The notes below the pieces were generated by a model. That model was not told the origin of the DNA. It ran no database searches and saw only the letters and a list, made by a program, of their open reading frames with translations. Of a stretch of 64,000 nt of DNA, positions 48,980 through 59,600 are shown one piece after another (the first letter of the stretch is position 1; every line of letters begins with the position of its first letter). Origin of the DNA: Erinaceus europaeus (taxonomy: Eukaryota > Chordata > Mammalia > Eulipotyphla > Erinaceidae); contig NC_080171.1 in assembly GCF_950295315.1 (NCBI RefSeq), positions 92,179,516 through 92,243,515 on the forward strand, written 5' to 3'. The position numbers were made by a program, and so were the translations under genes.

Positions 48980-51900
48980 GCAGCAATACCACTCCCAATC
49001 TACCTTGACAGAATATGGAATCCCAGGCTTCAAGAAAAGAGATGTAGCAACCAAATTCAGATTGTAAGGAGAGAGAATATATTGGATGCCAGGAATTTCT
49101 GCCTCTTCAGAAAATCCACCTAAAGAAATTGAATGGATCACGTTGACTTTTTTTTTAATATTTATTTTATTTATTCCCTTTTGTTGCCCTTGTTTTATTG
49201 TTGTAGTTATTATTGTTGTTGTCGTTGTTGGATAGGACAGAGAGGAATGGAGAGAGGAGGGGAAGACACAGAGGAGGAGAGAAAGATAGACACCTGCAGA
49301 CCTGCTTAACCGCCTGTGAAGTGACTCCCCTGCAGGTGGGGAGCCGGGGTTTGAACCGGGATCCTTATGCCGGTCCTTGTGCTTTGCGCCACCTGCGCTT
49401 AACCCGCTGCACTACAGCCCGACTCCCCACGTTGACTTTAAAAAAAAATCATTTTATTGGGGCAGAGGTTAATGGTTTACAGTACAGTTGTTTACACACA
49501 GGTACAATTTCTCGTCTCCCTGTGATAGGCATCTGCAGAAAGAAAGATAGTAAAGAAATTCACAGGCTGGGGAGAGAACATAACTCAAAAAGACTTTCAT
49601 GACTGAGGTACTAAATCCTTAGGATCACCATAAGCTAAGCAGTGAGCTGATGAAAAAGAAAAACAGAAACACCCAAAAGCATTGAAAAAAAGAAACTTAC
49701 CTGTAGACTCTATGACTATTACACCAATATGAAGGTACTTGTTGTTTAAATTTTCTAGACCATCATAGGACAGCTCTTTAACTGCTGTTTCAGAGTTAAA
49801 TGTGATGTGAGCAATTCCATTTGTCAACTTTTTAAAAAGGAAAAAAAAAAAGAGTCATTTCAGAGAAGATTAAATGGGAAATAGTATAAAATCTGCTTTT
49901 ATTAGTCTCTCAACTGAAACCAAATCTGAGGAATGTTTTCTTACCACCAGTAAAGCAAATGACTGAGTCCACAATTAAGGCTAGAATGTTATTTTCTCAT
50001 TTATTTATTTGGAATTAAAGATATGGAGGCGTCTTAAATATCACAGCTTTAATGGATCTTTTTAATACCAGCAGATAGCTTCTTCCAACCCGAGTCATCT
50101 ATTTTTTTAGGCTTCTCATTTTATAATTGTGCTTTTCTTTTATTATCATTGGGGATTCACCACTACTCAGGGCCAAATTTTACAGACAGAAAGTGAAAGA
50201 CAGAGATAGGGAGACAGAGGGAAAGACGTCATAGGCCTGAAACTTCCCCTAGTGTGGAGAGGACTGTGCACGAACCTAGTTTGTTCACATGGTAAAGTAA
50301 GCACCCTCCCATGTGAGCTATCTTACTGGCCCTATTTCTGCTCTTAACTGAGTTTGTTGAATTTTATGATATTTGTTTGATTTCATGGCTTTTATATTTC
50401 AGCACCTATTTAAAAACATAAAACGGGGTGCAGGGGGGCTGGTGGTGGTGCACCCAGTTGAACCTATACATTACCATGCTTAAAGACAGGGGTTAAAGTC
50501 CCGCTCCCCACCTACAGGGTGGACACTCCACAAGCTGTGCAACAAGTACTATAGGTGCTGTTCTTTCTCTCTCCCTCTCTATTCCCCCTCTCAATTTTTC
50601 TGTCCTACCAAAAAAGGGGAAAAAGTAGCCACCGGGGAGCAGTGAATTCGTAGTGCCAGTGCTGAGTCCCACTTGATAACCCTGGTGGGAATTAAAATTA
50701 AAAAAATAAGTAATTTAAAGAAAAATACAGGGGGCCAGGCAGTAGCACAACAGGTTAAGTGCACGTGGCACACAGCACAAGGACCAACGTAAGGATCCCA
50801 GTTCAAGCCCCCCGGATCCCCACCTGCAGGGGGGTCGCTTTACAAGCAGTGAATCGGGTTTGCAGGTAGGTGTCTTTCTTCCTCTCTGTCTCCCCCTCCT
50901 CTCTCAGTTTGTCTGTCCTATCCAAGAACAACGACAGCAACAACAATAACAACAATGATAAATAAATAAGTCAGAAACAGAAGGATGAATATGGGATGAT
51001 CTCACTCTCAGGCCGAAGTTGAAAAACAAGATTAGAAAAGAAAACACAAGTCGAACCTGAAATGGAATTGGAGTATTGCACCAAAGTAAAAGACTCTGGG
51101 GTGGGTGGGTGGGTGGGGAGAATACAGGTCCATGAAAGATGATGAAGGACATAGTGGGGGTTGTATTGTTAAATGGGAATCTGGGGAATGTTATGCATGT
51201 ACAAACTATTGTATTTACTGTTGAATGTAAAACATTAATTCCCCAATAAAGAAATAAATTATTTAAAAAAAAAAAAAAAAAAAACAAAGGCCTCAAAAGG
51301 GGAATAAATAGCCTCCAGGAGCAGTGGATTCGTAGTGCAGACACTGAACCCCACTGATAACCCTGGAGGGAAAAAAAATACAACGGGTAAGCAAGGGGCA
51401 CAAGGATCCCAGTTCAGCCCCCGGCTCCCCACCTGCAGGGGGGTTGCTTCACCAGCGGTGAAGCAGGTCTGCAGGTGTCTATCTTTCTCTCCCCCTCTCT
51501 GTCTTCCCCTCCTCTCTCCACTTCTCTCTGTCCTATCCAACAACAATGCCATCAATAACAATACTAATAATAACCACAACAATGATAATATAACAAGGGT
51601 AACAAAAGGAAAAAAATAGCCTCTAGGAGTAGTGGATTTGTGGTGCAGGTACCCGATCACAGCAATAACCCTGGAGGCAAAATAAATAAATAATAAAATA
51701 ATTTTGTTTGAGTAAAGAAAGACTAGACAAGTGATGAAGCAAAATATTCAATACATGAGTATGAAATGGTGAGTAAAAGGGCAAAAGCCCAAGTTCTTTA
51801 TACAGAATTTTATAAAGAATTCTGAGAAGGGGACCAGGTCTCTCACCTAAGTTCCAGCACAGTCCTTACCCATGGACAAAATAACTTCCTAATGAATTTA

Positions 51901-53569
51901 TTACTCGCAGATATTTATGGACCACCTACTGTTTGCCAGGAGCCACGCTGGTTCTGGGCTATACTGAGAATGATTCAGACCCAGTGAGAGTAGAGAATGC
52001 TAGATAAACCAGTACAGTTAAAAGGGTTTCTTGACCTCAGCACCACTGACATTTTGGACAGAATAATTCTTTGTTGCAGGGGACTGTTCTGTGCTTTCTA
52101 CAAGTTATTAAACTCTAAAGGAAGAGTTTAGTAGTATCCTCTTCCCCAGTTGTGACAACTACACGTTTCTGGAAATTTCCAGATGAATTCTGGAGGATAA
52201 AACATGTCCCTGGCTGAGAACCACTAGAATCAAGTGTGAAACATGCTCCACTAGGAGAAATTCAGATTCAAGATGTAAAGGAGTACTGGGCAGGAGCAGT
52301 ATAACTCATGTCGAGAAGTCAGGGGAAACTTCCTAGAAAAGATGCCAATGTAGAAACTTAGGGAATAAGGAAGAATTACTTGGAAAAAGAGATGAGAGGG
52401 GTACAGTATTCCCCAAACAGAGGGAGCAGTATTGCAAAGAGCTGGAGGAGAGACTAGATCAAAATGAGACTAAAAGACTAGATGATACCTAGAAAAAGGC
52501 ACTTTATCCCAAGGACAATGAGAAGCCCATAGGGATTTTAAATTTCAATTTCTACACCAATATAGAATAAAGGGTTTTTTGTTTTGTTTTTACAATTTTT
52601 AATTAATTTTCCATCTTTAGCATTCACGATAATTGTCAGTAACAAGTGAACATACATTTCAACATCTTACCATTGTGCTTTGCATTGCTTTTTGCATCAT
52701 TTCTTTTTTACTATCTTTTAAGTCTTCTTTTATTCCAAAAAAGATAAAAACATCAGCTTCAGTGACTACTTTATTATAAAAATATCTGTCAAAAATACCA
52801 AAAAATCTTTACTAATATAGTTACAATAGTAAAGTCAGATAAAAATGTAACAATCTAAAATTACACAAAGCACTTGATAAGCTTTAAAGTATCTTTCATT
52901 CACTATTACATCTGGTAAAGTAAAATAATAAAGCTAAAATATGAATTTTTAATGCCATGTACCAATGAAAAAATCTGATTTTAAGATCACAAGACTGAGG
53001 TCTGGAATTCCTTCTTACAGGACACATGAAACAGGCCATGAGATTCACTAGTTGTACAGACAAATTTGTTGACATTTATGTCCCCCCATTGTTCCATTTG
53101 TAATATGGGGTAGTAAGAGTACCTACTCACTTTCAAAAGAGTAAATGAGTTTATATACAAAGAAGGTGTTTTTAAAAGTGCCTGGCACATGTAGCTGTAT
53201 AAATTGGTATTACTTTTTTTCTTTTAATTAATTAATTTAGTTATTTAAGAAAGGAGACATTAACAAAATCATAGGATGGGGGGGTACAACTCCACACAAT
53301 TCCCACCACCCAATCACCATATCCTGTGGTATTACTTTTAATAACAACAGTACATTGTCATTTTAAAATAATCTCAGCTACTGTGGTTGATTATTTGCAA
53401 AACTAAGCTCAATTCTCAATTACATGCAGAGTATAAAAGGAATTCATTTTCTCTGGTTTTGTAATTTTCTTGAACAAAAGAATGTGTCAGAGGTGATGGT
53501 GTGTCAATTCTCAAGCCTGGTCCAAGACAAGTCCTCAAGAAAACTTCTGGGTTTTTTTTCTTTTTTTTT

Positions 53570-53633
<64 letters not shown>

Positions 53634-56600
53634 TTTTGAGTATTGTTGCTGCTAAAGTCTAGCCTGCAATATAATGAGAGACACAAATGGTCCAGTCATC
53701 CTTGTAACTTCAGTTAGATGTCAGTTGACTGTCAAATGAGTAAGATCTTCATAAACAAGCCAGCTTCTAACTGGCCTGCCAGCTTCTAACTGGCCTGCCA
53801 ACTGACTACAGGCACATGGGTGAGCCAGCTGACATCAGCCTGGCCCAGATCAGCAAAACTGCCCACTGCCTTGTAAATGGTTGTAGTTCTAAAGCTTTCA
53901 AGAAGTAGCTATTTAAACCAGAAGAAGGATGAATACCAGATGTTCTCACTTGTAGGTGAAGCTTAAGAAACAAAACAAGGGAAAATAAGGTTTAATCATT
54001 AGTAAACAGTAATCTGTTTCAGCAGATACAAGGATTAAAGTGGTGGAGATAGGCAGGGGTTGCAAAGGACTTGGGAGTCCAGTGCCCTAGGAGGGAGAAG
54101 ACAACTTGGTGATAATATGTGCTTAACTTGGGGAGATGTGCTGCTGGAGTTCTGGGACAACAACAGTCTTTTAAAATAACATACCTTCAAAAAAATAAAG
54201 AAGTAGTTATTCAGTATTAGCTGGCTGATAAAACCATTTAAAAATAGCAAGAAAATGTCATACATCAGTCTCAGTATCCTAAGTCATGATGATTTCTAAA
54301 CACACATATTAGATTTAAATTGTTGGGGACAATTTTGCTGGTAAATAATCCACAAAGCTAACATCATAATCAGCTAAATCAGAACTGGTTCCAAATCATG
54401 GCAGACAATGCCAATAAATTACAGACCTCAGATGCATACCTTCAATTTGCATAATGTTATATGTCAATTATATCTCAATAGCCCTGGGGGAAAAAAATCA
54501 CAGATCTCACTTTGGGCAGCTATCATCAATCCACAGCAGTGCTCAATTTAACTAAAAAAAAAAATAATAAATTTCTTACCTGGCTTTTATAGTAATTTCA
54601 AAATTATTAAAGGTTTTATAACCAATGAAATTATTTTCTGGTTCTATTGTGACAGAAAAATGGGGCAACACTGGAAAGAAAATCAAAGAGTCACTATTAT
54701 TATTTAAACCAAAGTAGCTTTTAAAATATAGCAACAAACTGTACTCAATCAACTGCAGTTTATGGTGTTGTTAGGGGAACTGTACATCAATACAGTATCT
54801 ACCTTGTCATAACCATCATCGTAATCATTATCACCATCTCTGGGCAGCTTCCTGTTCTCCCACCCAGAGGGAGATCCAGCTCTTACATACCAGAAGCATA
54901 TTGCTTATACTTCTACCTCAGTGCTTATTGTAGGTAACTGATTATGGGCACCTTGAAAATAAAAGTGACTATTCTCAATTTATCTTTGTAGATTGCTACT
55001 CTCTCACTCTTCTCATAATCTTGAATTTGCATATGTTCAACATGCATAACTAAATATTTATTCAAGAGAAAATGAAAGTTACTGATTATTTAATTTTTCC
55101 CACTTTTTTCATAAATAAAATCCACCAGATCTCCAAGTTTAGTGAAGAAAAATGAGCATACAATTTAATTAAGAAGAGGCATCTATGCAAAATTAAATAC
55201 TCTGGCAAAAAAGTATTTTCCCCCCAATGTCTTTAGTGTCTTAATTATCCATGAGAAAACATCTTAACCTGTCAATATGGTACTTTCAAAAAAAATTTTT
55301 TTAATAGTTATTTTCCCTTTTGCTGCTCTTGCTTTTTTATTGTTGTTGTAGTTATTCTTGTTGTTATTGATGTCATCATTGTTAGATAGGACAGAGAGAA
55401 ATGAAGAGATGAGGAGGAGACAAAAAGGGGGAGAGAAAGATAGACACCTGCAGACCTGCTTCACCGCCTGTGAAGCAACGCCCCTGCAGGTGGGGAGCCA
55501 GGGGCTTGATCCGGGATCCTTACACCAATCCTTGTGCTTTGCGCCATGTTGTGCTTAACCTACTGCACTGCCCCCCGACTCCCCTATGGTACTGTTTTTA
55601 AATTTACATTAACTTGGGTCATGTACTAAGGCTTTTATAGTCTAATTTTACTATCTTGCACAACAGTAATAGAAAATTGGGAGACTAAATGACTAAAAGC
55701 AAAGGCTAATTCAAAAGAATAAGATAATTGATTTTCCAAACCAAGAAAGAGAATTAAGAGGAATATATATTTACTCAACTTCAAGTGTGTAGGAGTAAGT
55801 TAAGCAATGAGGCTGGGAGAAAGTGTTCTAGGCAGATAGATAGCACATGAAAAGTCACTACCACTGAAGGGAATTGAGAGGGAGGAGTGGTACAAAAGGA
55901 AACTAAAAAGTGAATTAGTAGGGGGGACTGGTTCAAAATGAAGAATTGTGTTTATAGTGTAAAAGGAATGAGGACCTAATGGGGGGAATTTTCATTGTGA
56001 ATTAACGAGGAAATTTGCACTTCATGATTATTTTGGTGAAGCAAAAATAACTTGGAATCAGAGGTAGCAATTAGGTGACTTTTAGTAGTCCAGGAGGGAA
56101 CCTGGAGAATTAGGAGAGTGACTACGGGTCATCAGAGGTGGGTGAATTCCAGACTTATATAAAGCATCAAAAACATACAGAGGAAGTGAAATAGGTTAGG
56201 ATTCTATTTAACTGAAAACCTAGAATCTTTAAAGTTGAGTTGCTTTATAATAAATTTGTCATTGTTTCCTTTGTTAACTGTTAACACTGTGCATGTATCC
56301 TCCAATTTTTAGGCTTCCTGGAGGAATAAAAATGACTTCAAGCAGAAGAATGTTAACTTTGTTATCTTTGATACCTTTATCAGAGTACGCAAATACTCCA
56401 GCAAACAATTACGAGAAATGGGAAAATTAAGCCACTATATGTTAATTATTAACCCCAAACCATGACTAATTTCACAATAAGAATACCTTATATTTCCAAA
56501 TAAATATGTCAAGGGTTTGTGAAGCAGGAAAAAAATAGCTGTGGACTAGTGATAAGGAAATCCGATTGCTCTTATTCTGCACCACTCATTTGGTGTAATG

Positions 56601-59600
56601 ATTTGGGTAAGTGATTTATTAGTTTTTCTGGTTCCCACCCACCTCATTTCTGGATTATTTTAAAGTTTCTCCTAAAAATCTTAATTCTGGGCAGGACCTT
56701 AACTAGTCAAGCTCTTCAAGAGACTAGATATCTAGCTGTATGATGAGAAATATAAGTGTGGAGATATTGATGGATTTATTCAAGGTTAACAAGGACAAAC
56801 TGGAATTAGAGTCCAGATGTTTCAATAACTACTACTTTCCCTATCTCCTCAAGAAGACTTCTACCCACCCTAGCAGACTGCTTTTTCTTTGGGAGAAATT
56901 TTTTTTTGGGAGAAATTTTCTTTGGGAGAAATCTTTTTCTTTGGGAGAAATTTGGGGTTAAAGACATTAATTAAAAGGATTATTTCAAAAACTATAGCGC
57001 TGTATAGATAAACTTTTCATTGTTAGAAATTACCATATTCTTTAACTTCAAAATATGCATCACTGGTTGTTGAAAAGTCCTCTTTATATTTAGCTCGAAT
57101 TTTCCACACACCATACCTGTGGAAGCAAAATATTTAAAATAACAGAGGTCATCAAATATTTTTAGTTCATGCAAAGAAAATCCAAGTCCTGTTTCAAAGA
57201 AATAAAAGATGGCAGACAAGATAGCTTTGTTATGCATATAACCCAGGATCTGGTCAGGTCCCTATCAATGGAAGAAGATTTAGTGCTATGGAATCTTCCC
57301 TCTCTATGTCTCTTTTTCCTATCTGAAAATTTTGACCCAGAGCAGTGAAAGCCTAGCAATGACCCTCAACTCTGCCCTCCTCTCCCCCCACAGGACTTAA
57401 AAAAGAGAAAGCTATATATAGCTTAGGTATTATATTTTCTGGTAAAAATTTCTAACAAGAAAATTTTAGTGTTTTCAGATGTTTTGGCAATGCAGTAGTG
57501 TTTCAGACATTGTGCTATTCTTTCAGGTATTTATCTTAGCATAGTTTATAGTTTTGAGTTAAAAAAAAAACCTTATGGTATATGAGAATTTACTTAATCC
57601 TGGAGCTTAATTTTAACTAATATAAAACTAATACTCACACTATATAGGGACCCCCACAATTTTCTCTAGAAACATGTACTGTAGGTAAGCTTATGCACAT
57701 GATAAAAATCACATTTCAAATAAATTAAAGTATGGTTGGTGGAAATAAAACATGGTTTATTTACAGAGGAAAATGACCCAAGTTTAATTAACAATAATTA
57801 TGCAGAAATAATTCCTGAACACTAGATTAAGCACTGGAGACAGGAAAAGAGTAAGGCAGAAGAATCTTGTCTTCAAAAACGAAATTATTCATAGAAGTTC
57901 AAATTCCCACTTTTTCATTTACTAGGAGATTGAATATGTATAAATTACCTAACCTTATATGTAAAATAAGAAATATAATATCTACCCTACTCTGTTATGC
58001 AGTTAACAAAATTTTATTACGGTTGTTATTATCATTATTTCTATAACATTAATCAGGTATCTGTTATACTGATGTGTAAGAGGCAGCAGTGAGCAGTACA
58101 GGCATGAACCCCATCCTCAGGAGTTTCTGGTTAAATAAGGAATAAAAAGCTAAATAAAGTAATAAGTAATTACAAAAATCAAGATATGAGCGTAAAATGA
58201 AGAGAAGTGCATTAGATTATGCATTAGGAGATACCTCTTTTATTTATCCCATGTTTTAAAGAATAAGCAAGCAGCCAGCCTTGTGAATAACAAGGTGAAG
58301 CATATTCTAACCAGAGGGAACAATTTGTGCAAAGGTACTGGGATAGGGAAATGCCACTCATGAGAGACTGTCAGGACTGAGGCATAACTTCTTTTGGAGC
58401 AATGGTCACAAGGGGAAGTTGGGTAAATTATAAAAATAAGATGATCATTTCTGTACTATAGTACTTGACAGCATTTATAGGGAAGTATATAATTTGCTAA
58501 GTATGCAAAACATATCCAGAGAATCATTACATTAAACTCTGCTAAAAGATGTTCTTCAATCTTTTATCAAGGGGCCAGGTGGAAGAAATAACTTTCAGAA
58601 CATGTTCCGCCTTTAAATATGCCTTTCACAGACAAAGTATATACATTTTTATAACTCTCAGAGGTAGACATGGGACTACACCAGTCTTCTAGTCTGATAA
58701 TCTATTAGTTTCCTTTGAGGCTGGAGTAGTTATGCTTCTAAATAAAATAGATAAATAAATAAAAATATTAAAATTAATTAATTAATTAATGGAAAAGAAA
58801 AAGCCCAGGGACTATTTTTTCTCTCTTGCAAATAGTAACTTCTATGTGTAAAAAGAATTGGTGAGAAGTAGTGTGATGTGTTTGTTGGTTGGTTTGTCAG
58901 AAATGGAGCCTAATTTTTCATTAGACTTGAAAAGGAAGATTTTATATCACCTTGCTCCCCCTGCCCCATACTGTCATGCTTTGTTAACACTAGATGGCTC
59001 CATTTGACTCATTTTCTGTCTAACAACAAAAATTATAGATGTGCTTTTTCATAGGCTGTACTTATTGTGTCAACAACTGTCCTATATGCCAGTATTTCCC
59101 TCCTCCCCAATAAAATGTTAAAAAAAAAAAACTATTAACAAATAGTTTTAAATACTTAGGATTAGATGGGATTTTGAAGTCAGGAAAAGAAATTATTCCA
59201 GTAAAATCATTTTCTTCTACAATGTCAACTTCTGATCCTTCAGGATCCTTCAAGGGAAAAAAATATATAAGTAAAACAAACCACATGAAGCACATAAACC
59301 ACATTTTAAAATTAACTGGTAAAATTTCTTTGCTCCACAGAAACATATACCAATGAATATCCATGTCTTTAAATTAAATGTGAAAATGGAATTTAATTGA
59401 AATACTCAGATAGTTAAATACAGTTCATTTAAATCTCTTCCCTCTCTCTTTTTGGACCCTTCTCCAGCTCCTGCCTCACCAAAAGAAAAGGATAAGTAGA
59501 CAATCCCAGACTCAGTCATTCAACAGAGACTTGACTCTTTATTATATAAATAAGGAAAAGTATAGGAAGACTTGATGTTATAAGAACTACTATAAACTTA

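Larger units (their letters stand above)
47188..49003 (-). other. C5: C5 intron 10
   Basis: 1816 bp. AT-rich with a purine-rich low-complexity run (48305-48430) and a long (AC)n tract (48911-48976) next to the exon 10 donor. No interspersed repeat recognised. Confidence 0.8.
49828..52670 (-). other. C5: C5 intron 8
   Basis: 2843 bp. Old minus SINE 50130-50330, SINE 50436-50705, SINE split by an L1 tail (50730-51372), SINE 51375-51690, MER5-like transposon 52025-52235. About 52300-52540 resembles an old mid-frequency repeat I cannot name. Intron 9 (49120-49700) holds the SINE and L1 pieces listed separately. Confidence 0.75.
52786..54579 (-). other. C5: C5 intron 7
   Basis: 1794 bp. MIR-like sequence about 53080-53215, a 109-bp minus retroposon at 53218-53326, the (TTTC)n run 53547-53635, a 20-bp tandem duplication near 53761-53800, and old L1 relics at about 53920-54180 and 54400-54495. 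Confidence 0.75.
54671..57033 (-). other. C5: C5 intron 6
   Basis: 2363 bp. One minus SINE at 55290-55583, an unnamed old repeat-like stretch around 55800-56110, and a small minisatellite at 56881-56955. The rest, including 54671-55284 and 56110-56880, shows nothing recognised. Confidence 0.75.
57117..59155 (-). other. C5: C5 intron 5
   Basis: 2039 bp. An old plus SINE relic at about 57245-57400 and an L1 tail at 59045-59132. 58090-58440 resembles an old dispersed repeat; 57400-58090 is plain. Confidence 0.7.

Noticed and set aside
50904..51401. 165-codon minus-strand open frame
   Set aside because: It is the reverse strand of an L1 tail and SINE; composition is repeat-derived.
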